Origin: an uncultured Lachnospiraceae bacterium
GTDB lineage: Bacteria; Bacillota; Clostridia; Lachnospirales; Lachnospiraceae
Direction of reading: 5' to 3'
DNA: 56,009 bases
Assembly (NCBI GenBank): GCA_910579285.1
Contig: CAJTTT010000004.1
Location: 1 to 56,009 of the forward strand
Shown: piece after piece, positions 9,497 through 19,006 of the stretch
Numbering within the stretch: position 1 is the first letter of the stretch
Layout: every line of letters starts with the position of its first letter
The notes under the pieces: generated by a model
Databases searched by the model: none
What the model saw: the letters and a program-made list of their open reading frames with translations, nothing else
Told to the model about the DNA's origin: nothing
Program-made: the position numbers and the translations under genes

Positions 9497-12490
9497 TCAG
9501 TTTCCACTTTTCTTTAACAGCCACCTTGCCAGCATCCGCTGCAGCTGGTCAACATCCAGCGGCTTTGACATATGTTCATTCATGCCGCAGGCTTTTGACT
9601 GTTGTATGTCCTCCAGAAAGGCATTCGCCGTCATGGCCACAATGGGCACATTCCTGGCATCCTCCCTCTCCATAGCGCGGATTGTCGTTGTCGCTTCATA
9701 TCCGTTCATCACCGGCATCTGCAGATCCATGAGGATCAGATCGTAATATCCCTCTTCGGAAGCAAGCACCATATCTACGGCTTCCTTTCCGTTTTCCGCA
9801 GTCTCAATCACAGCTCCTGTCATGGAAAGAATTTCCGTGGCGATTTCCCTGTTTAAATCGTTGTCCTCCACCACCAGAATCCGTTTGTCCGAATAGTCCG
9901 CCTCCCCGATCTGTTCAAGCGTCACTTCCCCTTCCGCAGGCTTTGATACCTCTTTCGGGATAAAATTCCGAAATGCGGTTAACAGTCTGGTCTTATCAAA
10001 CGGTTTTCTGATAAACGTATTTACGCCAGCCAGCCGCGCTTCCACTTCTATATCCACCCACTCGTGTGCAGAAACGAGAATAATCGGAATTTCCACGCCT
10101 TCCTGTCTGCGTATCGCCTTCGCCGTCTCCATACCGTTCATACCCGGCATATTCACGTCCAGCAGAATGGCAAAAACGTCTTCCACTTTCCGCCGTTTTT
10201 CCTTCAGATAGTCTAACGCTTCTTCTCCGGACTGCACCCATTCACCGCGCATCCCAAGGTTGCTTAAAAGAACATTGGTTGTCTCCCCCGCAAAAGGTGA
10301 ATCATCCACCACAAGAACCGTTCTTCCCGCAAGATCCTCTCTGTTCACCACGCCCGGCACCTGATACTTTAAGGGCACTGTGATCGTGACAGTCGTCCCG
10401 ATCCCCAGTTCGCTCTCGATCTGAATATCTCCACCCATCATCTGGATAATATTCCGGCTGATGGTCATGCCAAGGCCGGTACCTTGTATCTTGCTGGTAC
10501 GCACATCATCTGCCCGTTCAAAGGGATCGTAAATATGCTGCAGAAACTTCTCCGACATGCCGATACCATTATCTTTAAACACAAACTCATAACATCCGAC
10601 ATGCTCCTGCTGAGAGGCCTTTTCCGTAATTTCTATGCTGATTTTCCCGCCCTCTTCGGTATATTTGATGGAATTGCTTATCACGTTCGCAAAGATCTGC
10701 TGCAGCCGTCTCGCATCTCCCCGCACATTGGTATTCTGAACGCCATGCGCGCGAAATACGATCTTCTGCTTCTTATCCCTTGCGGCAGCAGAAAGCATAT
10801 TCACCATGCTGTCTATAATATTCAGAAGGTTAAACTCCTCCTCGTCCAGCGTCATCGCACCCGACTCAATCCTGCTCATATCGAGCACCTCGTTTATGAG
10901 GGAGAGCAGATGCTGGCTGGCCGTTGAAACCTTTGCCAGACACTCCTCCATCCCGTCAGGGTCATGCAGTTTGGTGCCGGCAATGGCTGTCATACCGATA
11001 ATCGCATTCATGGGCGTCCTGATATCATGGGACATCTTGGAGAGGAAATCCGTCTTGGCACAGCTCGCCCTGTCCGCCGCCTCGTAGGCATCCAGCAGCG
11101 CTTTCTTCGTCTCCCTGTCCTTTTTGCGGATATCCGTGATATCTTTGGCCGTGTTGAGAGCCAGAATATCACCGCTTATGCCATCCTTCGTGAGCAGAAT
11201 CGTGTGTCTTAAAACCACAGGCTGTTCGTCTGCACCTGAAGTCTCAATTTCCATAATCAGCTCATTTTCTCCCCTCTCATAAGCTTCCAGCAAATGCCTG
11301 GTATTGATGGTCTGTACATAGACTTCCCTGTCCTCCGGGAAAATCCGCTCCTTCCCCCAGCGAAGGAAAAAATCATCCGCGTTGCACGGCGCCTGCATTC
11401 CCATCCGGGACAGCACCGGCTCCATTTCCCCTCCTACAGTCTCGTAAAACTCTTCCTCAATGAGGTTTTTCGTTACATTTACATTAAACACAAATACCGC
11501 TTCGGAGACGATCGCCTGCCTGTACTGTTCCTCAACGCTCAGTGCACGCCGCAGTTTTTCGTTCGACTCCCGAATCTTCGCATTTGCTTCCTCGAGCTCC
11601 TTCTTAGCCTGAAACAGTTCTGCGTTTTTCCGCAGCATCTGGTCTGTCATCTCTGTCTCTCTGGCCTTTTCCTCCGTGATATTTTTTACATACCACATCA
11701 ATCTGGCGTTTTCTTCACTGAAATTTTCCACAGGCACCAGATCGGTCCGCACCCATTTCCACTCGCCCTCCACCAGACGCAGATAACTGAAATGAATGGA
11801 TGAGGCATCCTCCATAAACACTCTTTTTAAGTTCTCCGCCGACATGACGTTCAAAAAGCTGACCCGATCCTTTTCCTCCACATGATTCTGGGCACAGGAA
11901 GCAACAGTCATTCTGAAATCACCGTTTAACCGCTCAACCTCCAGCGCTTCGCTCTCCACGAACTTCAAGTCAACTATGGTATTCTTGTTCAGATTCACTT
12001 CGCTGATCCTGAAATATGTATCCCGAAGCATCTGAAAAGCCTCAACGGACAACTGGATGTCCCTGCGCTCCGCATCAATCAGCCTGACCGCGCTGATCCA
12101 GATTCTCCTGCCATCGCTTGCGACAGACTCCATCCGAATCTCACGCACCCATACCGGCTCGCCTCTTCCGTTTATGATGCGGTACTCCCTGTTCTCCTCC
12201 TCTCCCAGAAGAAAAACCTTCGTAAACACGTTTCGGTCCGGCTCATAGACAGCTTGTAGAAAACTGCCTCCTGTTTTCTCCATAAACTGCTCGTAGGTCA
12301 TCCCTATGTTGTTGAGTGCAAAAGCACTGATAAAATAGACGGGAAATCCTTCCTCATAGAATCCGCCGACCACACCGACCGCTACGTTTTTGCCAAGCAG
12401 TTCTACAATCCTGTCCTGATTTTCATCTGAAAGACTCTTTTCCTCTGTGGTAAAAAACACTTCCTCCTTATAAAACCACCGTTTGGCCAT
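9497..12490 (-). CDS. soluble hybrid histidine kinase with PAS-like sensors and two receiver domains
   Basis: A 997-aa protein with no clear membrane segment. Residues about 30-270 hold two PAS-like regions, a coiled coil follows (about 280-320), and a third PAS-like region spans about 320-455. HisKA has SHDIRTPMNAI (His about 488), and the ATPase domain has NSIKYTEEGG and GTGLGMTI. Two receiver domains follow, with acceptor Asp in LLDVNMPGMNG (about 778) and LMDLQMPVMNG (about 922). No DNA-binding or HPt domain is present. GGGAGG precedes the ATG. It is last in an operon with a chemoreceptor and a response regulator, so it probably integrates an intracellular signal into that circuit. Confidence 0.9.
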   Translation of the reverse strand: MAKRWFYKEEVFFTTEEKSLSDENQDRIVELLGKNVAVGVVGGFYEEGFPVYFISAFALNNIGMTYEQFMEKTGGSFLQAVYEPDRNVFTKVFLLGEEENREYRIINGRGEPVWVREIRMESVASDGRRIWISAVRLIDAERRDIQLSVEAFQMLRDTYFRISEVNLNKNTIVDLKFVESEALEVERLNGDFRMTVASCAQNHVEEKDRVSFLNVMSAENLKRVFMEDASSIHFSYLRLVEGEWKWVRTDLVPVENFSEENARLMWYVKNITEEKARETEMTDQMLRKNAELFQAKKELEEANAKIRESNEKLRRALSVEEQYRQAIVSEAVFVFNVNVTKNLIEEEFYETVGGEMEPVLSRMGMQAPCNADDFFLRWGKERIFPEDREVYVQTINTRHLLEAYERGENELIMEIETSGADEQPVVLRHTILLTKDGISGDILALNTAKDITDIRKKDRETKKALLDAYEAADRASCAKTDFLSKMSHDIRTPMNAIIGMTAIAGTKLHDPDGMEECLAKVSTASQHLLSLINEVLDMSRIESGAMTLDEEEFNLLNIIDSMVNMLSAAARDKKQKIVFRAHGVQNTNVRGDARRLQQIFANVISNSIKYTEEGGKISIEITEKASQQEHVGCYEFVFKDNGIGMSEKFLQHIYDPFERADDVRTSKIQGTGLGMTISRNIIQMMGGDIQIESELGIGTTVTITVPLKYQVPGVVNREDLAGRTVLVVDDSPFAGETTNVLLSNLGMRGEWVQSGEEALDYLKEKRRKVEDVFAILLDVNMPGMNGMETAKAIRRQEGVEIPIILVSAHEWVDIEVEARLAGVNTFIRKPFDKTRLLTAFRNFIPKEVSKPAEGEVTLEQIGEADYSDKRILVVEDNDLNREIATEILSMTGAVIETAENGKEAVDMVLASEEGYYDLILMDLQMPVMNGYEATTTIRAMEREDARNVPIVAMTANAFLEDIQQSKACGMNEHMSKPLDVDQLQRMLARWLLKKSGN

Positions 12491-12535
12491 TTCTACCTCC
12501 CGCCATTCCTGTTTTTTCTTAAGAAATAACTTTAT

Positions 12536-13213
12536 TTATTCTCCCTCAAATTTGTATCCCATGCCCCAGATCGTTTTGATTAGTTCGCCTTTTTCTCCCA
12601 TCTTGCTGCGAAGTTTTTTCACATGCGTATCAATCGTTCTGGCATCTCCGAAATAATCATAATTCCAGACACTGTTTAAAATCTTTTCGCGTGAGAGGGC
12701 AATTCCTCTATTTTCCATAAAGTAAGCAAGCAGTTCAAATTCTTTGTAACTTAAGTCAACCGGCTTCCCCTCCACCATCACACTGTGGGCCTGTTTATCG
12801 AGCCGGATTCCTCCCGCTTCCACAAGCATCTCTCCGGCCGCCTGCCCTGTTCTGCGAAGGATTGCCTCCACCCGCGCCACAAGAATTTTCGGACTGAAGG
12901 GTTTGGAAATGTATTCATCCACTCCCAGCTCAAAACCCAAAAGTTCATCTCTCTCATCTGATTTGGCCGTGAGCATAATGATGGGAACCTTGGAGTAGGC
13001 GCGTATCTCCCTGCACACCTGCCAGCCGTCCATTTTGGGCATCATCACATCCAGAATCACCAGGTCAATCTCATTTTTTTCAAAAAACAGGTCGAGCGCC
13101 TCTTCTCCATCCGCCGCCTCCAAAACCTCATAATTGTTTTTTACCAGAAAATCCCGAACCAGCTTACGCATACGGCTCTCATCGTCCACCACAAGGATCT
13201 TCGACTTCTCCAT
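12536..13213 (-). CDS. OmpR/PhoB-family response regulator
   Basis: A 225-aa protein: receiver domain with the acidic pair DDE (about 9-11), phospho-acceptor Asp in VILDVMMPKMDGW and switch Lys in SKPFSPK, then a winged-helix domain (FELLAYFMENRG, ARTIDTHVKKLRSK) that binds DNA. It lies 23 nt after the small membrane protein gene and 45 nt before the hybrid kinase gene. Possible input kinases are the hybrid kinase next door or the orphan sensor kinase at 1288-2751; the sequence does not decide. Confidence 0.93.
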   Translation of the reverse strand: MEKSKILVVDDESRMRKLVRDFLVKNNYEVLEAADGEEALDLFFEKNEIDLVILDVMMPKMDGWQVCREIRAYSKVPIIMLTAKSDERDELLGFELGVDEYISKPFSPKILVARVEAILRRTGQAAGEMLVEAGGIRLDKQAHSVMVEGKPVDLSYKEFELLAYFMENRGIALSREKILNSVWNYDYFGDARTIDTHVKKLRSKMGEKGELIKTIWGMGYKFEGE

Positions 13214-13236
13214 TTACCGCCATGCCTCTCTTCCTG

Positions 13237-13803
13237 TTACTGTTCATTTAACTTCTCAGCTTCTAGATTGCGCTGCGCTTCGCGAACGGCCTTTTCCCGT
13301 CTGGTGAGTTCCTGCTCCCACTCCGAATATTCATTCACCACAGCCTGTCTGTAATTCACAATATTTGGAGTTTCACTGTTCCACGCAATCAGCATCATCG
13401 CAGCCACCAGAAACACCAGCACTACATTGATCAGCACAGAGGTCACAAACCGTCCCTGGTATTCCGGGTGCCTGTTTGCAACGCTCATCCTGATCGAGCG
13501 GCTGTTAGCCGTCTTGTTGCTGAATGTCCCTCGAAGCGGCACCGGCTGTACTTTATCTGCCGGCACTCCCCACTTCACCATTTCCTTCTGCATCCTCTGC
13601 AGATAGCTCAAACCGATGGGCGTCAGAAACACCTGGTTTTCCACTGCACGGTTGTAGACAAGCAGCACATTCTGGGGCTTGCGGTAATCGAGCCTCTGCT
13701 CCAGATTCTCCACCTTTTTTATTTCCATTCTGGCCGTCTCCGCATCTGCGATTGTAGCAAAGCGGTAACCGCCAACGACCAGGTCATCCTCTCTTTTTTC
13801 CAT
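13237..13803 (-). CDS. uncharacterised single-pass membrane protein
   Basis: A 188-aa protein of no recognised family. A soluble N-terminal region of about 115 residues is followed by one membrane helix (about 118-142, VLINVVLVFLVAAMMLIAW) and a charged coiled-coil tail of about 35 residues. The start is the ATG five nt after GAGGGG; an in-frame GTG two codons earlier would overlap that site. It sits between the chemoreceptor and the response regulator with short gaps on both sides, so it probably belongs to the same signalling circuit. Function unknown. Confidence 0.75.
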   Translation of the reverse strand: MEKREDDLVVGGYRFATIADAETARMEIKKVENLEQRLDYRKPQNVLLVYNRAVENQVFLTPIGLSYLQRMQKEMVKWGVPADKVQPVPLRGTFSNKTANSRSIRMSVANRHPEYQGRFVTSVLINVVLVFLVAAMMLIAWNSETPNIVNYRQAVVNEYSEWEQELTRREKAVREAQRNLEAEKLNEQ

Positions 13804-13825
13804 AAACACCCCTCAAAGACATTCG

Positions 13826-15550
13826 TCAGATTTTGAAGACACTCATGCTCTGCTCCAGATGCTCCGCCACTTCCTTGAGCTTCGTTGCATTTTCGGAAAT
13901 GCTGTACACAATTGTCGAAACCTCCGTGACCGAAGCGGATGTCTCCTCCGTGCTCGCCGCATTTTCCTCTGCAATGGCCGTCAGATTCTGCACCACGTCC
14001 ACCACATTCACTCTTGCCTCATCAAGTCTTCTCGTCTTATCTGCAATCTGATTTACGCCGTCAAGGGACTGGGTGATGCCGTTCCTGACCTGTGTGAAGC
14101 TCTCATTTGTCCGGCCCACGCTCTCGCTCTGGCTTTCCATGATCTTCTTCACATCCTCCATCGTCTCCACAGACTTCTGAGAATCCTCAATCAGAGAATC
14201 TATGATATTCTCAATCTGTCTGGCAGAATCGTTAGACTGCTCCGCCAGCTTCTGGATCTGGCTCGCCACCACAGCAAAACCTCTGCCCTGCTCACCTGCC
14301 CTGGCTGCCTCTATGCTGGCATTCAGGGACAGTAAATTCGTCTCTTCCGCAATGGACGTAATCAGAGAAGTAGCCTGTCTGATCTTCATGGCTGACTCAT
14401 TCGTTGTGTTGGTCTGCTCGTAGATCACATCAATGGCATTGCGCGCCCTGTCGTTAATTCTCTCAAGATTCTGCAAGGTCTCGAAAGCCTCATCGCTGGA
14501 CTTTCTCATGGCATTGGCATTGTCCGTGAGCTCCTCCACCTGTCTGGTCGTCTCCTCCACCATGCTGCCCATCAGAATCACATTCTCTGTCGCTTTCTGT
14601 GTCTCATCCGCCTGGGAAGATGCACCATCGGATATCTCCGCCACAGCTTTCTCCACCTGTTCCACCGTGATCGCCGTCTCGGAAGCATTGCTGTTTAGCA
14701 CATCGGACGCCTCGTACAGCATTTCGCTCTGCTCACGAAGCTTCGTCACCACCTCTACAAGCTGTCTCCGAAGCTCCGCCACGGCCCGGCTCATTCGCCC
14801 TGTCTCATCCGCCCGTGCCGTCAGCTTCTCCTGTCCGTCAATCTCAGAAAAGTCCATGTGCGCCAGCTGCCCTACCACATCCGTCACCCTGGTGAGCGGC
14901 TTCACAATTTGATTCACAAATAAAAAGCCCAAAATACTGGCAATGATAACCATAATAACCGTACAAGCTGTGCCCGTAAGCGTAACCCGGCGCACAGTGC
15001 TCATCAGCTCATCCTTATCCACAGAGATCACCAGAATACAATGGCCGCGCTCCGTGACATAGTAAGCCGCATACTTCATGGCGCCATTAAACGAATACTC
15101 CACCACATTCGGTTCAGGAACAACACCTGTAGCGATCTCATCCACCACAGCCTTTACCACTTCGTTCTCTACCGGCTGTCCGACTTTGTCCTTGGTCGGA
15201 TGATAGAGCATAACCCCTTCCGATGAAACCAGATAAGCATAGCTGGTTTCTACGCCTTTCAGCCCGACTTCACTGAGGGAATCTGCCAGACTATTATAAT
15301 GGGTCGCCGTATTATATCCCTTCTGTTCAATCTCCGACTGCATCTTTTCCCCGTAGGCCAGCGCCAGATCATAGAGATAGCTCTGGTTGATATTCATCAG
15401 CGGAATCCGCAGATTCCTGATCAGCACCACAGAAAGACACACCGACAGAATAACCATCGCCAATATCATGGCCCCAACAATTTTCGTCCTCACAGAGTGC
15501 AGGACATTACCCTTTTCGTTCCTGTTTGTAACCCTTTTTTCTCCCGCCAT
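13826..15550 (-). CDS. methyl-accepting chemotaxis-type receptor
   Basis: A 574-aa receptor: membrane segment (about 20-42), extracellular single-Cache-like domain (contains YAYLVSSEGVMLYHPTKDK), second membrane segment (about 188-210), HAMP, and a long cytoplasmic signalling helix bundle with the hairpin tip AEETNLLSLNASIEAARAGE. GAGGGG precedes the ATG. First gene of a four-gene operon. No cheA/cheW or flagellar genes are in the window, so it may feed the downstream two-component proteins or a distant chemotaxis array. Confidence 0.92.
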   Translation of the reverse strand: MAGEKRVTNRNEKGNVLHSVRTKIVGAMILAMVILSVCLSVVLIRNLRIPLMNINQSYLYDLALAYGEKMQSEIEQKGYNTATHYNSLADSLSEVGLKGVETSYAYLVSSEGVMLYHPTKDKVGQPVENEVVKAVVDEIATGVVPEPNVVEYSFNGAMKYAAYYVTERGHCILVISVDKDELMSTVRRVTLTGTACTVIMVIIASILGFLFVNQIVKPLTRVTDVVGQLAHMDFSEIDGQEKLTARADETGRMSRAVAELRRQLVEVVTKLREQSEMLYEASDVLNSNASETAITVEQVEKAVAEISDGASSQADETQKATENVILMGSMVEETTRQVEELTDNANAMRKSSDEAFETLQNLERINDRARNAIDVIYEQTNTTNESAMKIRQATSLITSIAEETNLLSLNASIEAARAGEQGRGFAVVASQIQKLAEQSNDSARQIENIIDSLIEDSQKSVETMEDVKKIMESQSESVGRTNESFTQVRNGITQSLDGVNQIADKTRRLDEARVNVVDVVQNLTAIAEENAASTEETSASVTEVSTIVYSISENATKLKEVAEHLEQSMSVFKI

Positions 15551-15595
15551 TATACGCCCCTCTTCCCTTCATTTGCATATACCGTATTACTTTTT

Positions 15596-15624
15596 ATTTT
15601 ACCGCCAAACGGGAACGATGTCCA
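15596..15624 (-). promoter_or_regulatory. promoter of the chemoreceptor operon
   Basis: Minus strand: TGGACA (15619-15624), 17-bp spacer, TAAAAT (15596-15601), about 45 nt upstream of the start codon. Confidence 0.65.
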
Positions 15625-15692
15625 GTGAATTGTGAAAGAGTCCATACATGCGTCCGTATATACACATACAAGGCGCATTCTGTTTTTTACAC

Positions 15693-15740
15693 AAAAAAGT
15701 TCTTAAAACACCAGTATCTCTGGCATTTTAAGAACTTTTC
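15693..15740 (-). terminator. terminator of the tmRNA gene
   Basis: Perfect 14-bp stem AAAAGTTCTTAAAA / TTTTAAGAACTTTT with an inner CCAG/CTGG hairpin, followed on the minus strand by a T run. It lies immediately after the tmRNA 3' end. Confidence 0.85.
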
Positions 15741-15743
15741 CAG

Positions 15744-16090
15744 TGGACCAGACGGGAGTCGAACCCGTGTCCAAAAGCCCATTCCCTGTCCTTCTACTAT
15801 CATAGTCACTCGTTGCGGATGACTCCTCATTCCCTCCTCCACAAGGAGAGCGACACCCCCGTGGATTCAGTAGCCTCTGATACGCCCGCAGGTAAGAGGC
15901 GTCCCCTGCGTCGTTTCCTACATAGTCGATGCCCGGATCTTAATGTGTAGGTGCACTAAGGCGGACAGCTGCCATTAGGCAGCGTATGCTAAATTGTCTT
16001 CAGCGTTTGTATTTAAGTTTGCGATTTGACGCATCAGCCTGCGGATAGCTTCTCCAGCTGCAAGACCCCTGTCGAAACCTTGACTGGCCC
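15744..16090 (-). ncRNA. ssrA: transfer-messenger RNA (tmRNA)
   Basis: About 347 nt. The 5' end GGGCCAG pairs with CUGGUCC at the 3' end (one G-U) to form the acceptor stem. The T-arm is ACGGG-TTCGACT-CCCGT, and CCA is not encoded. An internal reading frame (minus strand, about 15975-16022) encodes the tag ANLNTNAEDNLAYAA followed by TAA; it ends in the usual hydrophobic Tyr-Ala-Ala. With SmpB, the product rescues stalled ribosomes and marks the incomplete protein for proteolysis. smpB lies just upstream. Confidence 0.95.
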
Positions 16091-16163
16091 GTATTCATAA
16101 TTTTACCTGTTCCCAGCGCCGCTCAAAAACTGACACAGCGCACTGCTCTTGGCTTTCGCGCAT

Positions 16164-16192
16164 ATTATACCACGCTTCTTCATTCTATGCAA
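16164..16192 (-). promoter_or_regulatory. tmRNA promoter
   Basis: Minus strand: TTGCAT (16187-16192), 17-bp spacer, consensus TATAAT (16164-16169). It predicts a precursor about 65 nt longer than the mature 5' end, removed presumably by RNase P. The -35 box abuts the smpB stop codon. Confidence 0.85.
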
Positions 16193-16193
16193 T

Positions 16194-16658
16194 CTACAGG
16201 TTTTTGATTTTAAATTCTCTCTCGTGTTCCCTGCGCAGATCTTTCTTTGCGATATCCTGCCGCTTGTCATAGAGCTTTTTACCTTTCGCAAGGCCAATCT
16301 CTATCTTTGCCCTGCCATCCTTAAAGTAGACCTGCAGCGGAACCACCGTATAACCCTGCTCAGACATTCTTCCCGCCAGTTTTCTTATCTCAGGCTTATG
16401 CAGCAGAAGTTTCCTCGGGCGGAGCGGGTCTTTGTTAAATATATTTCCCTTCTCATAGGGACTTATATTCATGCCGTAAACAAACGTCTCCCCGTTCTCG
16501 ATCCGCACATATGCCTCTTTGATGCTGCACTTTCCCATGCGCAGGGATTTTACCTCCGTGCCGTGGAGCGCAAGTCCAGCCTCATATTTTTCTTCTATGA
16601 AATAATCATGGTAGGCCTTTTTATTGTTCGCCACCAGTTTCATAGCCTCTTTCGCCAT
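16194..16658 (-). CDS. smpB: SsrA-binding protein SmpB
   Basis: A 154-aa protein of full family length. Conserved segments include NKKAYHDYFI, ALHGTEVKSLR, the central beta-barrel motif HKPEIRKL, and the basic C-terminal tail (LAKGKKLYDKRQDIAKKD) that enters the ribosomal mRNA channel. It binds the tRNA-like domain of tmRNA. Preceded by GGAGGAGAG. Adjacent to ssrA, as in many Firmicutes. Confidence 0.97.
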   Translation of the reverse strand: MAKEAMKLVANNKKAYHDYFIEEKYEAGLALHGTEVKSLRMGKCSIKEAYVRIENGETFVYGMNISPYEKGNIFNKDPLRPRKLLLHKPEIRKLAGRMSEQGYTVVPLQVYFKDGRAKIEIGLAKGKKLYDKRQDIAKKDLRREHEREFKIKNL

Positions 16659-16674
16659 ACTCTCTCCTCCCTTT

Positions 16675-16858
16675 GATTTGCCTGTCAGATTCGGTCTGGC
16701 TGCTGACAGTTCAGCACACGCCCATTCGCAAAATCGTGCCTTCGGCTCTCTCCGCTGCTTCGCAGCTTCTTTTGCTCATAAGCGGGCGTTCCCTCAGCCC
16801 TTCATCCGACCGCCAAATTCGTGCAAGCACGATTTGCCCGTCAGATTCGGTCTGGCTG
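16675..16858 (-). repeat. direct repeat pair enclosing a hairpin-rich insert at the rnr stop codon
   Basis: A 28-bp sequence at 16675-16702 recurs at 16831-16858 with one mismatch. The second copy contains the last codons and stop of rnr; the first lies in the space before smpB. The 128 bp between them hold hairpins: TCGTGC-AA-GCACGA, GCTGC-TTC-GCAGC, and ACGCCC/GGGCGT enclosing the latter. The layout resembles an inserted or slippage-duplicated palindromic element. Confidence 0.8.
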
Positions 16859-18979
16859 AACTGGAAACACAAAATCCACCGTCCTTGCCAGGCGGTCCAC
16901 ACCTTTCACCTCTATGGTAACGCGCTGTCCAAGTTTATACGCGATGCCGCTCTCCCTGCCAACCATCTCGCAGGCCTCCTCATCATAATAGAAATAATCG
17001 CCCGCAAGCGAAGATACATGGATCAATCCCTCCACGGTGTTTGGAAGTTCCACATAAATCCCCCACTGGGTAATGCCGCAGATCACACCGTCATACCTCT
17101 CTCCAATGCGCTCCTCCATATATTCCGCCTTTTTCAGCTTATCGGTCTCCCGCTCCGCCTCCGCGGCGCGCCGTTCCATCTTTGAGGCGTGCTTCGCCGC
17201 TTCCGGCAGTTTTTCTTCATAGTGACTGATCCGCTCTTCAGAAAGTTTTCCCCGAAGCTGCTCCTTGATGATGCGGTGTATCTGCAGATCCGGGTAACGC
17301 CTGATGGGCGAAGTAAAGTGGCAGTAATACTGACAGGCCAGTCCGAAATGCCCTGTGCACTCCACCGTATACTTTGCCTGTTTCATGCTCCTAAGCGTCA
17401 GCCGGCTGATCAGCGTCTCCTCGTCAGTATCCGCAATTTTATCGAGGAGTTTCTGCAGCTCCTTGGGATGGATTTCCTCTCCCGTCTGCTTGATATGATA
17501 GCCAAAATTTCTGATAAAGGTCGAAAGTTGCTTTATTTTATCTTTATCAGGCTTTTCGTGGGTCCGATATACAAAGGGCGTCTCCAGCCAGAAAAAGTGC
17601 TGCGCCACGGTCTCGTTGGCAATCAGCATAAAATCCTCAATCATTCTTGTTGCCACGTTGCGCTCGTAAGGTCTGATCTCCAAAGGACGTCCGTTTTCAT
17701 CCAGAATAATCTTGCTCTCCGCGAAATCAAAGTCTATGGAGCCGCGCTTATGCCGTTTCCTTCTGAGAAGCGCCGCCAGTTCCTCCATCTGCTCGAACAT
17801 GGGGACAAGGGCTGCGTACTCTTTTCTCTCCTCCTCGTCCCTGTCCTCCAGCATCTTTCTGACGGAAGTGTAGGACATCCTGCGGTCCACCCGGATCACG
17901 GTTTCCGCAATCTCATAGTCTATCACTTCCCCTTTTGCATTTATTGTCATCAGACAGCTCAATGCCAGCCTGTCCACTCCCTGGTTCAGGGAACAGATCC
18001 CGTTGGATAGTTTGTGGGGCAGCATGGGAATCACCCGGTCCACGAGATAAACGCTGGTGCCTCGCTCCAGAGCCTCCCAGTCCAAAGCCGAATTTTCCTG
18101 TACATAGTTGGCTACGTCCGCGATATGCACGCCCAGATGAAACAGCCCTGCCTCATCTTGATAAAGACTGACCGCATCGTCCAGATCCTTGGCATCCTCC
18201 CCATCTATGGTCACCATCTGCAGATCACGCAGATCCATACGGCCCGCCCGGTCCGCCTCTGACACGGTTTCCGGCACACGGTCCGCCTGGTTCATCACCT
18301 TTTCGCCAAATTCTACGGGAAGCCCAAAGCTCCGCACGATGGACATAATGTCCACCCCGGGATCGTTGATATGCCCGAGAATCTCCACCACTCTGCCCTC
18401 CGGCTTATGCTGCCCGTCCCCGTAAGAAGTCAGTTCCACCACAACCTTGTGTCCCGTAACCGCCCCTTTTGAGCGCTCCTTCGGCACAAAGATATCCATG
18501 CCGATCTTGCCGTTATCGGGAATCACAAAGCCGAAATTCCGGGACTGCTCATAAGTGCCCACCAGCTGCTTCGTGCCGCGCTCCAGAATCCGTACAACCT
18601 CCGCCTCCCGCCTTTGTCCGCGCCTTTCAGCCAGAAAAGCGATCTGCACCCTGTCCATGTGAAAAGCGCCGCCCGTTTTATCATCGGGAATGAAAAAGTC
18701 CTCCTCATATCCCTCCACTTCCACAAAGCCAAAGCCTCTGGCATGGCTGATAAAGGTGCCAACGGGGCGGTTCTCATCCGGCTTCACATATCTGCCCTGC
18801 CTCGTAAGCTGAATCCTTCCCTCCGTCAAAAGCGCACCGAGCGCTTTTCGGAACGTTTCTCTGTCCGCCGGAGAAACCTGCATCAATACAGCCAGCTCCT
18901 TCTCCTTCATCGGCACATACTGTTCATCAGCCACCAGCTCACATATTAAATTTTTCCGTTTCTCAAATTGTGTGTCCAT
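16841..18979 (-). CDS. rnr: ribonuclease R (3'-5' exoribonuclease)
   Basis: A 712-aa protein of family length. An N-terminal winged-helix-like region and cold-shock-type RNA-binding segments (FISHARGFGFVEVEG) precede the RNB catalytic domain (TIDGEDAKDLDDAVSL with the metal-binding Asp cluster, SPIRRYPDLQIHR) and a C-terminal S1 domain (GVICGITQWGIYVELP). It degrades structured RNA and acts with tmRNA-SmpB on defective mRNA, consistent with its place between secG and smpB. The start is the ATG behind GGAAGG; the frame extends upstream without a ribosome site. The usual Lys-rich C-terminal tail is absent: the protein stops soon after S1, inside the direct repeat. Confidence 0.95.
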   Translation of the reverse strand: MDTQFEKRKNLICELVADEQYVPMKEKELAVLMQVSPADRETFRKALGALLTEGRIQLTRQGRYVKPDENRPVGTFISHARGFGFVEVEGYEEDFFIPDDKTGGAFHMDRVQIAFLAERRGQRREAEVVRILERGTKQLVGTYEQSRNFGFVIPDNGKIGMDIFVPKERSKGAVTGHKVVVELTSYGDGQHKPEGRVVEILGHINDPGVDIMSIVRSFGLPVEFGEKVMNQADRVPETVSEADRAGRMDLRDLQMVTIDGEDAKDLDDAVSLYQDEAGLFHLGVHIADVANYVQENSALDWEALERGTSVYLVDRVIPMLPHKLSNGICSLNQGVDRLALSCLMTINAKGEVIDYEIAETVIRVDRRMSYTSVRKMLEDRDEEERKEYAALVPMFEQMEELAALLRRKRHKRGSIDFDFAESKIILDENGRPLEIRPYERNVATRMIEDFMLIANETVAQHFFWLETPFVYRTHEKPDKDKIKQLSTFIRNFGYHIKQTGEEIHPKELQKLLDKIADTDEETLISRLTLRSMKQAKYTVECTGHFGLACQYYCHFTSPIRRYPDLQIHRIIKEQLRGKLSEERISHYEEKLPEAAKHASKMERRAAEAERETDKLKKAEYMEERIGERYDGVICGITQWGIYVELPNTVEGLIHVSSLAGDYFYYDEEACEMVGRESGIAYKLGQRVTIEVKGVDRLARTVDFVFPVQPDRI

Positions 18980-19006
18980 TCGCCTTCCGTTCCTGTCATT
19001 ACTGTG

